Assembly: GCA_964574215.1 (NCBI GenBank) | Contig: CAZNLR010000001.1 | Location: forward strand, 124,001 to 188,000 | Direction: 5' to 3' | From: GCA-2725625 sp964574215 | GTDB lineage: Bacteria; Pseudomonadota; Alphaproteobacteria; Rhodospirillales; UBA2165 | DNA length: 64,000 bases | The notes under the pieces: generated by a model | The model's database searches: none | The model's input: only the letters and a program-made list of their open reading frames with translations | Told to the model about the DNA's origin: nothing | In this document: piece by piece, positions 16,581-25,549 of the stretch | Numbering within the stretch: the first letter of the stretch is position 1 | How the letters are laid out: each line of letters starts with the position of its first letter | Translations under genes and position numbers: made by a program

Positions 16581-19500
16581 GTGGACGGCGATACCAGCCT
16601 CACCCTCGATACCAAATACAGCGCCACCTCCGGGCGGGTCTTCGTTACCGGTGTTCAGGCATTGACGCGTCTGCCGATGATGCAGCGGCAGCGGGATTTG
16701 GCGGCGGGGCTCAACACAGCGGGATATATCACCGGTTATCGCGGCTCGCCTTTGGGGACCTATGATTCCGCCCTCTGGCGGGCCTCCAAATTTCTGGAAG
16801 ACAATCACATCCGCTTTCAGCCTGGCGTCAATGAAGACATCGCGGCAACGGCCTGCTGGGGAACGCAGCAGGTGGGCATCTGGAAATCCGAAACCGAACA
16901 GGCCAAGTATGACGGCGTGTTTGCCATCTGGTACGGCAAAGGGCCGGGCGTCGACCGGTCGGGCGACCCGTTCAAGCACGGCAATATGGCCGGTACGTCG
17001 CTCCACGGTGGCGTGCTGGTTCTGATGGGGGACGACCACGGCGCCAAGTCCTCGACCACGGCGCACCAATCGGAGCAGGCTCTGATGGCCGCCATGATTC
17101 CCGTCCTCTATCCCGCGAGTGTCCAGGAATATATCGACTATGGGCTCTTTGGCATCGCCATGGGTCGCTATTCCGGTTGCTGGACCGGCATCAAATGTGT
17201 CGGTGATGTGGTTGAAAGCGCGGCGTCGGTAGACATCGATCCAGGGCGAATCAATATCAGACATCCCGAAAATTTTGATTTTCCTGAAGACGGTATTCAC
17301 ATTCGCTGGCCCGATAATCCCTTGGTTCAGGAACAGCGTCTGGTCTCGGTCAAACTCAAGGCGGTTAATGCATTTGCGCGCGCCAACAAGTTGGATCGGA
17401 TCAGTCATCCGGCTCAAAAAAAACGCCTGGGCATCGCCGCTGCTGGCAAGGCTTGGCTCGACGTCTGCCAGGCCTTCGAGGAATTGGGTCTCGGCAATGA
17501 GACCCGCCGGGGTCTCGGTATCACTGTCTACAAGGTGGCCATGCCGTGGCCGTTGGAGCCGGAGGGCATCAGAGACTGGGCGGCGGGCCATGATGAAATT
17601 CTGGTGGTGGAGGAAAAGCGCAACATCATCGAAGATCAGTTGGCCAGGGCGCTCTACGATCTGCCCGAAGGTCAACGGCCCCGGATCGTCGGCCGGTTGG
17701 ACGAGAGCGGCAATCCTCTGACACCCGAATTCGGTGAACTATCGGGTACGTTGGTGGCCCAGATAATTGCCAATCGTTTTCAGGCGTTGGAACCGGAAAG
17801 CTGCCTCAATTCGGCGGCGGCGGCGATCACGGCGCGCACCAGGGACAGCAACCGCCCTTCGGCGCCGCCTGAGCGGTCGCCCTGGTTCTGCGCCGGATGT
17901 CCCCACAACACATCGACCAAAGTACCCAGCGGCAGCCGTGCCTTGGCGGGAATCGGCTGTCACACCATGTCCATTTTCATGGACCGCAAAACCGCCGCCT
18001 ATACCCATATGGGCGGCGAGGGCGGAACCTGGATCGGCCAGGCGCCGTTCACCACGGCCAAGCACGTGTTTCAGAATATCGGCGACGGCACCTACGTCCA
18101 TTCCGGCATCCTGGGCATCCGGGCGGCTGTAGCCGCCGGTGTCAACATGACCTTCAAAATACTTTTTAACGATGCCGTCGCTCTCACCGGCGGCCAGCCC
18201 ATGGACGGGGAATTCTATCCCTGGAATATCTCCTGCCAGATCGCAGCCGAGGGTGTGCGGCGTATTGCCGTGGTCACCGATGAGCCCGGTAAATATCCGT
18301 CCAACGTTCAATGGGCGCCGCAGGTCGAAATTTTCCACCGGCGCGAGCTCAACAGCATTCAGGAGCAAATGCGCGAAGAAAAGGGCGTTACGGCGATCAT
18401 CTACGACCAGACCTGCGCCGCCGAAAAACGCCGCCGCCGAAAACGGGGTGCCTTTCCCGATCCGGCCCGGCGGGTGTTTATCAATGCGGCGGTCTGCGAA
18501 GGGTGCGGCGAATGCAACCGGGTGGCCAACTGTGTCGCCGTGCAGCCGTTGGATACCGAATTGGGCCGCAAACGGGTGATCGATCAATCCTCCTGCAACA
18601 AGGACTTCTCTTGCCTCGAAGCCTTCTGCCCCAGTTTCGTCACGGTCGAGGGCGGCAGCTTGCGGAAAGCAGCGCCACCCGATCTTAGTGATGAAGATGG
18701 GAGTGCGGACCCTGCTGTAGGCTTACCGGAACCGACAATTGCGGAAATCTCCGACAGCTACAATCTTCTGCTGACGGGCATTGGGGGCACGGGCGTTATA
18801 ACGTCGGGCGCCTTGTTGGGCGTGGCGGCGCATCTGGAAGGCAAGGGATGCTCGGTTCTGGACCAGACCGGTCTGGCGCAGAAAAACGGCGCCGTGATGA
18901 GCCATGTTCGGGTGACCGACAATCCTGACCGGGTCCTGGGTACCCGTGTCGGCACCGCCATGGCCGATTTGATTTTGGGCTTCGATATGGTGGTCGCGGC
19001 AGGGCAGGCGGCGGTCAACGCCATGAGTGGGGAGCGGACCTACGCCGTCATCAACGATCATCTTGTCCCTCTGGCGGCTTTTGCCGAACGGCCCGATCTG
19101 CCGCTGCAAGCCGGCGGCTATACCGACGTCATCCGGGCGACCCTGGGAGGCGACCGGGTGGATTTCATGGATGCCACCCGGACGGCGACCAAATTGCTGG
19201 GCGATTCCATCGGCGCCAATATTTTCCTCATGGGATACGCCTGCCAGAAAGGCTACCTGCCGCTGGCGGCATCTTCGATCCAGGAGGCTATCCGGCTGAA
19301 CAATGTGTCTGTCGAAATGAATTTGAAATCCTTTGCCTGGGGCCGGGTGGCGGCGGCTGACCCGGATCGCGTGGCGGCTTTGGTCGGCGAAGAGACGGTG
19401 GTTGACCAAAGTTTCGACCTGTCTCGTTTTATCGAGGCGCGAAAAACCGATCTCCAAGAATACCAAAATGCCGCCTATGGAAGGGAATATCAACGAGTCA

Positions 19501-20054
19501 TAGAAAATGTGAAGGCTGCGGAACAGACCATTTTACCGGGCGATAGCGATCTCACGGAAACGGCAGCACGCGGTCTCTATAAGCTAATGGCCTACAAGGA
19601 CGAGTACGAAGTGGCGCGGCTGTACCAGGACATCGACAGCCAAATCGCCAAAGAGTTTGACGGCGGCTATCAAATCCATTTTCATTTTGCGCCGCCTCTT
19701 CTAGGTGAAACGAAAAGAGAGTACGGCCCCTGGATGGCGCGGGCGATGCATCTGCTGGTCAAAATGAAATTCCTGCGGGGGACACCCCTCGATCCGTTCG
19801 GCTATTTGGCGGAGCGCCGGCAGGAACGACAGCTCGTTGCGGCTTACAAAACGACATTGGCTGAAATTTGCGATGGGTTAACTGCGGACAATCACGATAC
19901 AGCCGTTGCCCTGGCCGCGCTGCCGACTAACATCCGCGGTTTCGGGTCCATCAAACAAACGGCGATCATTGCGGCGGAACAGGAACAGGCCGATCTGCTG
20001 CTGAAATTCAGGGACAGGACGGCTAAAGCGGCCGAAGCGACGGCTGCGGAATAA
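16581..20054 (+). CDS. Indolepyruvate ferredoxin oxidoreductase, fused subunits
   Basis: This 1157-residue enzyme oxidatively decarboxylates aryl-2-oxoacids to acyl-CoA and reduces ferredoxin. It is the single-chain fusion common in proteobacteria. A TPP-binding region with GDGTYVHSG is near residue 500. A ferredoxin-like CEGCGECNRVANC cluster motif near residue 640 is followed by SSCNKDFSCLEAFC. The gamma-type domain begins near 730 with LLTGIGGTGVITSG. Length and order are normal. It starts with GTG at 16581 and is preceded by a transporter gene. It probably serves amino-acid or aromatic acid breakdown. Confidence 0.92.
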   Translation: MDGDTSLTLDTKYSATSGRVFVTGVQALTRLPMMQRQRDLAAGLNTAGYITGYRGSPLGTYDSALWRASKFLEDNHIRFQPGVNEDIAATACWGTQQVGIWKSETEQAKYDGVFAIWYGKGPGVDRSGDPFKHGNMAGTSLHGGVLVLMGDDHGAKSSTTAHQSEQALMAAMIPVLYPASVQEYIDYGLFGIAMGRYSGCWTGIKCVGDVVESAASVDIDPGRINIRHPENFDFPEDGIHIRWPDNPLVQEQRLVSVKLKAVNAFARANKLDRISHPAQKKRLGIAAAGKAWLDVCQAFEELGLGNETRRGLGITVYKVAMPWPLEPEGIRDWAAGHDEILVVEEKRNIIEDQLARALYDLPEGQRPRIVGRLDESGNPLTPEFGELSGTLVAQIIANRFQALEPESCLNSAAAAITARTRDSNRPSAPPERSPWFCAGCPHNTSTKVPSGSRALAGIGCHTMSIFMDRKTAAYTHMGGEGGTWIGQAPFTTAKHVFQNIGDGTYVHSGILGIRAAVAAGVNMTFKILFNDAVALTGGQPMDGEFYPWNISCQIAAEGVRRIAVVTDEPGKYPSNVQWAPQVEIFHRRELNSIQEQMREEKGVTAIIYDQTCAAEKRRRRKRGAFPDPARRVFINAAVCEGCGECNRVANCVAVQPLDTELGRKRVIDQSSCNKDFSCLEAFCPSFVTVEGGSLRKAAPPDLSDEDGSADPAVGLPEPTIAEISDSYNLLLTGIGGTGVITSGALLGVAAHLEGKGCSVLDQTGLAQKNGAVMSHVRVTDNPDRVLGTRVGTAMADLILGFDMVVAAGQAAVNAMSGERTYAVINDHLVPLAAFAERPDLPLQAGGYTDVIRATLGGDRVDFMDATRTATKLLGDSIGANIFLMGYACQKGYLPLAASSIQEAIRLNNVSVEMNLKSFAWGRVAAADPDRVAALVGEETVVDQSFDLSRFIEARKTDLQEYQNAAYGREYQRVIENVKAAEQTILPGDSDLTETAARGLYKLMAYKDEYEVARLYQDIDSQIAKEFDGGYQIHFHFAPPLLGETKREYGPWMARAMHLLVKMKFLRGTPLDPFGYLAERRQERQLVAAYKTTLAEICDGLTADNHDTAVALAALPTNIRGFGSIKQTAIIAAEQEQADLLLKFRDRTAKAAEATAAE

Positions 20055-20058
20055 AAAT

Positions 20059-20733
20059 TTATCCCTTATGGTTTTCGATTAGATCGGGAAGTTGTCGTAG
20101 GTCATCGAATATCAATGACGCTCCCAACTCGAATAGGCGCTGTCCGTGGTCCGGCGGGCAATGGCAACCGCCGGTGAAGCCAAACACCGTCATGCCGGCG
20201 GCCAGACCGGCAGAGACACCGTGGACGCTGTCTTCCACCACCAGGCAATCGGCGGGCGGTACATTCATCTGCTGTGCGGCATAAAGAAACAGGTCCGGGG
20301 CGGGTTTGCCCCGCGTCACCATTTCGGCGTTGAAGACATTGCCGTTAAAAAAGCCGTCGAGTTGCGCCGCCGTCAAGGTTCCCCTCAGCCGGGCGATTTC
20401 TCCGTTGGAGGCAACGCAGTATTTTTGTTCCAGATTGCGGAGGACATCTTTGATCCCGGGCATATCCACCGGTTCAGACTCGGCCAGTTGCATGATGCGT
20501 TGGACAAACCGCTCGCTCATGTCGCCGGGCAGGGGATGGTTGTGCTTATTGGCGATATCCTTATACATCTCCGTACCGACCACGCCCATATAGGGTTCGA
20601 TATCTTTCGCCGTCAGGGGAATACCTGCTTCGGATATGACCTCGGCTTGGGCCTGGAACGCCATAAGTTCGCTGTCCGCCAGCACCCCGTCGCAGTCGAA
20701 GATTACGAGATCGATTTTCCCGGCTACTCCCAT
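20059..20733 (-). CDS. HAD-superfamily phosphatase (phosphoglycolate phosphatase/beta-PGM-like)
   Basis: This 224-residue haloacid-dehalogenase phosphatase has an alpha-helical cap. Motif I is FDCDGVLADSE near residue 12, motif II the SNG in VASNGE, motif III the Lys in RGKPAPDLF, and motif IV VVEDSVHG. All catalytic residues are present. It is the last gene of the minus-strand operon and overlaps the enoyl-CoA hydratase gene by 10 nt. Substrate is unknown; phosphosugars or phosphoglycolate are usual for this subgroup. Confidence 0.85.
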   Translation of the reverse strand: MGVAGKIDLVIFDCDGVLADSELMAFQAQAEVISEAGIPLTAKDIEPYMGVVGTEMYKDIANKHNHPLPGDMSERFVQRIMQLAESEPVDMPGIKDVLRNLEQKYCVASNGEIARLRGTLTAAQLDGFFNGNVFNAEMVTRGKPAPDLFLYAAQQMNVPPADCLVVEDSVHGVSAGLAAGMTVFGFTGGCHCPPDHGQRLFELGASLIFDDLRQLPDLIENHKG

Positions 20734-21497
20734 TTTGGATCACGTTTTTCCAGAAAGGCTTTGACACCTTCGACAAAGTCCGGTGTGCCGGCCAGCGCCG
20801 CTGCCTTTTCAAGCTCATAATCCAGACCTTCTTCGAAGGTCATACCGCCGCCCAGGGTGACGCAGCGCCGGATTGCCGCCAACGCCTTGGCCGGTTTCGC
20901 GGCCAGGCTTTCAGCGTAAGCTTGAACATATGGCCGCAATTCCTCCGCCGGATGAAGCTCGTCGACCAGACCGATGTCCAGCGCATTGATGGCCGATAGG
21001 ATTTCACCGTCATACAGGAACTTGATCGCCCTGGGTCGCCCGATCAGGCGCGCCAGGGCCTGGGTGGTGCCGACGGGCGGAATGAAACCGATGGCGATTT
21101 CCGGCTGACCGATTTTGGCGTCCTCGGCAGCGAAACGCAGATCGCAATGGAAGGTCAATTCCAGACCGCCGCCGACCGCCATCCCGTGTATGGCGGCTAA
21201 TATAGGTTTAGGAGAATTCTGCATGAGACGGGCTTGGCCATGGCAAATCTCGACCCATTCACGCATTCCCTCTTGCCCGATTCCGTCAAAAACGGTCAGG
21301 TCGCCGCCGGCGGAATAATAATTCTCCAACGCGCTGGCGACGACGATGACCCGCACCTCGTCGTTGTCGATCATGTCCTGGACGGCTACGGTATATTCGC
21401 GCAGCATATCCCAATTGAAACTATTGAGCGGCGGCCGGTTGTATTCAATCCAGCCGACTTTATTAATCACCGACAGATTTAGATACTCAAACGCCAT
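20724..21497 (-). CDS. Enoyl-CoA hydratase/isomerase family protein
   Basis: This 257-residue crotonase-fold enzyme acts on a CoA thioester. The oxyanion-hole region SALENYYSAGGDL, the GGGLELTFHCD segment and the GQPEIAIGFIP segment are present, and both glutamates used by true hydratases are in place. The frame is open upstream; ATG 21497 is chosen because the domain starts there and it overlaps the previous gene by 11 nt. It lies in an operon with a CitE-like lyase and an alpha/beta hydrolase, which suggests a CoA-linked degradation route. Confidence 0.88.
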   Translation of the reverse strand: MAFEYLNLSVINKVGWIEYNRPPLNSFNWDMLREYTVAVQDMIDNDEVRVIVVASALENYYSAGGDLTVFDGIGQEGMREWVEICHGQARLMQNSPKPILAAIHGMAVGGGLELTFHCDLRFAAEDAKIGQPEIAIGFIPPVGTTQALARLIGRPRAIKFLYDGEILSAINALDIGLVDELHPAEELRPYVQAYAESLAAKPAKALAAIRRCVTLGGGMTFEEGLDYELEKAAALAGTPDFVEGVKAFLEKRDPKWE

Positions 21498-22278
21498 GGT
21501 CCGGTAATTCCTGCTCGAATTTTTCGATTGCCTGCCAGACATGGGCGGGATTTTCCACATGGGGATTGTGAGCGGTTTCCGGTATTTCAATTGCGGACTT
21601 GTCGTATTCAGCCAGTTCCGCCACCGAAACCATTGGATCGTTTGATCCGCAGGACAGCCGGATAGGGCATTGTGCCGGTTTAGCAACGTCGCCCAGGGGA
21701 ATGCCGCTGGAATCCAGAATATTGGTATCCGCAGCCAATCCGTAGCCGCCATCTTTGGAAGCGATTCCGTTTTCCAGAATGGGTGAATCGAGTTCGACCA
21801 AACCGCTCAAACCCGAGACCATTCGGTAGCGCTCTAGCGCTTCTTCGCGGGTCTGGAAAAGACGGTCCGGCTTGTCCAGATATTCCTGATTTTTCTCCAT
21901 CATTTTGTCGGTCCATTTGGCAATGGTGCCGATGGTCATTACGCCGGCTACCCTGACCTGGTACCAGCCGCTGGCCATGGCCAAGCCGATTGTGCCGCCC
22001 ATGGAATGTCCGACGATAACCAGCCGCTTGGAATTTCTGACCAGCGGCGCCAAGCCCGCCGCGAACTCTCCGATGCTGTAGGAATCGGACCAGGGGGACC
22101 GGCCATGGCCGAGAATATCGGGAATGATCCATTGTCCCGCCTCTTCATCCTTTATGACATCGCGAAGCCCCGACCACACATCGCCATTGGTGCAGCCGCC
22201 ATGCAGTAGAAGATATGTGGTTTTTCCCGCCCCGCCCCGGTTTACCCAGAGACCACTTGTCTGTTCGGTGTCAAACAT
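21487..22278 (-). CDS. Alpha/beta-hydrolase
   Basis: This 263-residue alpha/beta-hydrolase has the oxyanion segment LLLHGGCTNGDVW, the nucleophile Ser92 in VGHSMGG, a candidate acid Asp in CGSNDPMV and the catalytic His in ETAHNPHVE. No signal peptide is seen, so it should be cytoplasmic. Esterases, lactonases and C-C bond hydrolases of ring-cleavage pathways share this fold and cannot be told apart here. It sits between the CitE-like lyase (7-nt gap) and the enoyl-CoA hydratase (overlap), so it belongs to the same operon. Confidence 0.85.
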   Translation of the reverse strand: MFDTEQTSGLWVNRGGAGKTTYLLLHGGCTNGDVWSGLRDVIKDEEAGQWIIPDILGHGRSPWSDSYSIGEFAAGLAPLVRNSKRLVIVGHSMGGTIGLAMASGWYQVRVAGVMTIGTIAKWTDKMMEKNQEYLDKPDRLFQTREEALERYRMVSGLSGLVELDSPILENGIASKDGGYGLAADTNILDSSGIPLGDVAKPAQCPIRLSCGSNDPMVSVAELAEYDKSAIEIPETAHNPHVENPAHVWQAIEKFEQELPDHGV

Positions 22279-22284
22279 GTCGGA

Positions 22285-23154
22285 TCAAGTATCGATGCGT
22301 TCCGCAATGGCGATGGTTCGGTAGAGGCGCTGGACGATGGGCTTTTCCATCAGGGTGCCGTCGATAACGGCAAAACCCTTGTCCTGGGATTCATATTTTT
22401 CGATCAGGTCCCGCGCCTTGGCGACCTCCTCCTCGGATGGGCTGAAGACCTCATTGATGATGTCCACCTGTTTGGGGTGAATGGCGCACTTGCCGGTGAA
22501 ACCCAAATTCGAAGCGGCCGATGTCTCCTCCTTCAATTCATCCAAATCGTCGAGATTGAAGTTAGGCATATCCAGCAGATCGATGTTGGCGGCGGCGGCG
22601 GCGTGGACGAGGTGCTGGCGGGCGTAAAGCAACGAGTCCCAACCGGGTTCGACCCGTAAGTCCGCCGACATGTCGAAGCCGCCGAACACCAGCGATCCGA
22701 CCTTGTGGCTCGCCTTGGCGATTTCGTATGCGGTCTTGAGACCGTCATTGGTTTCAATCAACGGGTGGAAACGGACATTTGAATGTTTGGCGCTGATTAA
22801 ATCCCGCAGGATACGCACTTCTTCAGGCGCAGAAATTTTAGGGATCATTATGCCGTCGGGTGCCACCTCGGTTTCCGCTAGCGTTAATATGTCGGCCAGG
22901 CCAGCCGAAGTTCTAAGCGAGTTGATGCGTACCCATCGTTCGACCCTCGCCGGCTTCTTCTTTTCCGCAAAAAGTGCAAACGTATCTCGGCGCACCTGAT
23001 CCTTAACATCATCGGCGACGGCATCTTCCAGATCTATGCAGACGATATCAACGCCTGTGCCCACCGCCTTGTCGTAGACTTCGAGCCGTGCACCGGGCAC
23101 AAACAGCAAGCTGCGGCGCGGGTTAATGTGCGACGTGCCGGAACGGGGTGTCAT
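22285..23154 (-). CDS. HpcH/HpaI aldolase/citrate lyase beta-like (CitE-like) protein
   Basis: This 289-residue TIM-barrel C-C lyase of the CitE/malyl-CoA lyase group has the N-terminal RRSLLFVPGAR motif, IDLEDAV near residue 40 and the metal-binding Glu of PLIETNDG. GGFDMSADL lies near residue 165 and FTGKCAIHPKQ in the C-terminal part. Such enzymes cleave or form beta-hydroxyacyl-CoA thioesters such as malyl- or citramalyl-CoA. It is the first gene of the four-gene minus-strand operon and is divergent from the Liv-type importer, so the importer may supply the pathway's substrate. Confidence 0.87.
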   Translation of the reverse strand: MTPRSGTSHINPRRSLLFVPGARLEVYDKAVGTGVDIVCIDLEDAVADDVKDQVRRDTFALFAEKKKPARVERWVRINSLRTSAGLADILTLAETEVAPDGIMIPKISAPEEVRILRDLISAKHSNVRFHPLIETNDGLKTAYEIAKASHKVGSLVFGGFDMSADLRVEPGWDSLLYARQHLVHAAAAANIDLLDMPNFNLDDLDELKEETSAASNLGFTGKCAIHPKQVDIINEVFSPSEEEVAKARDLIEKYESQDKGFAVIDGTLMEKPIVQRLYRTIAIAERIDT

Positions 23155-23343
23155 TGGTCAAATCCTTTTTCATCTGAGCACCTATTTACCGGTCCAAATC
23201 AGTTATGACCATAGTCTTTATGCGACTTTGAGAGATTCCTGTTGCGATAATTTCCAACTCGGATAATACTTCAATTATCAAATTAGTGAGAACCGGCAAA
23301 CCGGTCTCGGAAAAACAGGGCATAAAACAAAAGGGAGATGGAA

Positions 23344-24576
23344 ATGACTTTCCACAAAAAATACGCGTATCTAACTGCTGGTGCGGCGGTAGCGGCGTTT
23401 ATGGCTTCGAGCCCGGCGAACGCACGGGTAGATGGTGATACGATCACCCTCGGCGCGGCGCTTTCACTGACCGGCAAATATTCGACGGCCGGACATCATA
23501 CCCAACGCGGCTACGAAATGGCGGTGAAGAAAATCAACGCTGCCGGCGGCGTCAAAGTCGGCGGCAAAAGCTATAAGCTCAAAGTAAAATATTACGACGA
23601 CGAATCGACACCGGCGCGCGGCGCTCAGCTCGCCGAACGTCTGATTAAACAGGACGGCGTTAAGTTTATGTTGGGCCCGTACAGTTCCGGTCTTACCAAG
23701 GCTATCGCGCCGGTTACGGAAAAATTCAAAATTCCCATGGTCGAAGGCAACGGCGCGTCGCGGTCGCTTTTTACCAAAGGCTATAAATATCTGTTTGCGG
23801 TGTTGTCGACGTCAGAACAGTATCTGGCGGAATCGATCAATCTGGCGGCCGAAGACGCCAAGGCCAAAGGCCGCGATCCTTCCAGCGTTAAAGTCGCCAT
23901 GGCGTTTGAAAACGATCCATTTTCGCAGGACGTCTATTTGGGCGTCAAGGACATGATCAAAAAATACAATATGAAAATTGTCATTGACGACAAACTGCCG
24001 CCGGAACTGAACGACATGGCCGCTACGCTGAATAAGGTGAAAGCCTTGAAGCCGGACGTTTTGATCGTTTCCGGTCACTCCAAGGGCGCCGCCTTGGCGA
24101 TCCGTCAAACCAAGCAGATGAAAGTTAAGGTTCCAATGTTGGCCATGACCCATTGCGAATCCGCCAAAGTGACCGACGCCAAGAAATATGGTAAAGGATC
24201 GGCGGAAGGGACGCTCTGCGCCACCCAGTGGGCCGAAACCATGTCCTACAAGGATCCGATTTTCGGCAGTGCACGCGCTTACTACGACGAGTTTAATAAG
24301 ATTTACGGCTATACGCCGCCTTATCAAGCCGCCGAATCAAGCGCCGCCGTTTACGTCTATGCCAAGGCCTTAGAGGCAGCAAATTCGTTCGAATCCGCTA
24401 AGGTTCGCGATGCATTGGCGGCGACCCAATTGCAGACTTTCTACGGCAACGTCAAGTTCTCACCGGCCGGCAACAACATCGCCAAGCCGATGATTCTGCG
24501 TCAAATCCAAGGTGGAAAATATATCCCCGTGGCGCCGAGTAAATTTGCTTCCGGCAAATATCAATCGGGCAGCTAG
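23344..24576 (+). CDS. Branched-chain-amino-acid-type ABC transporter substrate-binding protein
   Basis: This 410-residue periplasmic binding protein of the LivK/AmiC type has a Sec signal peptide (cleavage after ANA near residue 26). The mature N-terminus begins TITLGAALSLTGKYSTAG, typical of the family. A GGGAG ribosome-binding site places the start at ATG 23344 rather than ATG 23338, which it would touch. It heads a complete livHMGF-type set. The ligand may be an amino acid, an amide or an aromatic acid; the divergent CoA-linked catabolic operon favours an acid, but that is inference. Confidence 0.92.
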   Translation: MTFHKKYAYLTAGAAVAAFMASSPANARVDGDTITLGAALSLTGKYSTAGHHTQRGYEMAVKKINAAGGVKVGGKSYKLKVKYYDDESTPARGAQLAERLIKQDGVKFMLGPYSSGLTKAIAPVTEKFKIPMVEGNGASRSLFTKGYKYLFAVLSTSEQYLAESINLAAEDAKAKGRDPSSVKVAMAFENDPFSQDVYLGVKDMIKKYNMKIVIDDKLPPELNDMAATLNKVKALKPDVLIVSGHSKGAALAIRQTKQMKVKVPMLAMTHCESAKVTDAKKYGKGSAEGTLCATQWAETMSYKDPIFGSARAYYDEFNKIYGYTPPYQAAESSAAVYVYAKALEAANSFESAKVRDALAATQLQTFYGNVKFSPAGNNIAKPMILRQIQGGKYIPVAPSKFASGKYQSGS

Positions 24577-24605
24577 TCGGTATTTGGTAGTAATTACTTA
24601 GGTAA

Positions 24606-24638
24606 CGCGCCCGCATCAAATTCATTGGTGCGGGCGCG
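24606..24638 (+). promoter_or_regulatory. Strong intercistronic hairpin between binding-protein and permease genes
   Basis: A perfect 10-bp stem CGCGCCCGCA/TGCGGGCGCG (24606-24615 with 24629-24638) with a 13-nt loop lies 30 nt past the binding-protein stop. No T-run follows, so it is probably an mRNA-stabilising or attenuating structure that keeps binding-protein output above that of the permease genes. Confidence 0.65.
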
Positions 24639-24649
24639 GCATCGTCGTT

Positions 24650-25549
24650 ATGGACAATCTGCTTCTGCTATTTCAAGCACCGACACTCACGGTCCAGGTT
24701 TTCATCGATGGGCTCTTGGTCGGTGCGATATTCGCCCTTCCCGCCTATGGCATGGCGCTGGTTTGGGGTGTCATGAACGTCATCAATGTGGCCCAAGGTG
24801 AACTTGTGGTTGTCGGCGGTTTCGTTACCCTGGCCCTGGTTCAATTGGGTATAAATCCCCTGCTGACGGTACCCATTTCTGCGGCGGTCCTGTTTGTGAT
24901 CGGGTGGGGGGTTTATCGTTTGGTTATTTACCGGGTGGTTGACCGCGATTTATTTATTTCAATTCTGGCCACGTTCGGAATCAGTATCGTTATTCAGCAA
25001 CTGCTCAATCAGATTTTCGGCGCCGATATTCAAAGCGTCGAATCCGGTCTCGGCACGTGGTCGTTCTTCGACAACGCCATCACCATTCCCCAAATCAAGG
25101 TGGTCGCCTTTGTGTTGGTATTTATCCTGGGTGGCATATTGGTGTTTTTTCTTAAACAATCCAAGCTCGGCCGGGCCATCAGGGCAACCGCGCAGGATGC
25201 CCGCGCGGCCCGGATTATGGGCGTCAACACCGATCAAGTTTACGCCACCACCTTTGCGCTCAATTCGGCCATCTGCGGTGCTGCGGGATCCTTGGTTGTA
25301 ATGACCTGGATTATTCATCCGTTCCTGGGGGTTCCCTACACTGTCCGGTCCTTCACTATCGTCGTCGTTGCCGGGCTCGGCAATATTGGCGCGGTCGTGG
25401 TCTCCGCTTTGGGGCTTGGCGCCTTGGAGAACTTCGCCGGTTTTATCCTGGGCGCGGAGTTTCAACTGGCGTTCGTCTATATCCTGATGGTGGTTATTTT
25501 GGTCTGGCGGAATTTCCTTCTTAAAAAAGAGAGGAAATATCTGGCATGA
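24650..25549 (+). CDS. livH: Branched-chain-type ABC transporter permease LivH
   Basis: This 299-residue inner-membrane permease is the LivH half of the importer. About eight helices are visible, with the LivH-type GALLENFAGF-like C-terminal segment (LGALENFAGFILG) and RAARIMGVNTDQVY, the coupling-helix region that contacts the ATPase. Its stop overlaps the next start by 4 nt. The gene symbol reflects family membership, not proven substrate. Confidence 0.92.
   Translation: MDNLLLLFQAPTLTVQVFIDGLLVGAIFALPAYGMALVWGVMNVINVAQGELVVVGGFVTLALVQLGINPLLTVPISAAVLFVIGWGVYRLVIYRVVDRDLFISILATFGISIVIQQLLNQIFGADIQSVESGLGTWSFFDNAITIPQIKVVAFVLVFILGGILVFFLKQSKLGRAIRATAQDARAARIMGVNTDQVYATTFALNSAICGAAGSLVVMTWIIHPFLGVPYTVRSFTIVVVAGLGNIGAVVVSALGLGALENFAGFILGAEFQLAFVYILMVVILVWRNFLLKKERKYLA

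Noticed and set aside
16431..17675. Long open frame (414 codons) on the minus strand opposite the indolepyruvate oxidoreductase
   Set aside because: It mirrors the codon structure of a well-supported plus-strand gene, has no recognisable domain and no ribosome-binding site.
23292..23305. ACCGG-CAAA-CCGGT hairpin before the ABC binding-protein gene
   Set aside because: The arms are only 5 bp and lie in a leader with no other supporting signal, so it is not reported as a regulatory site.
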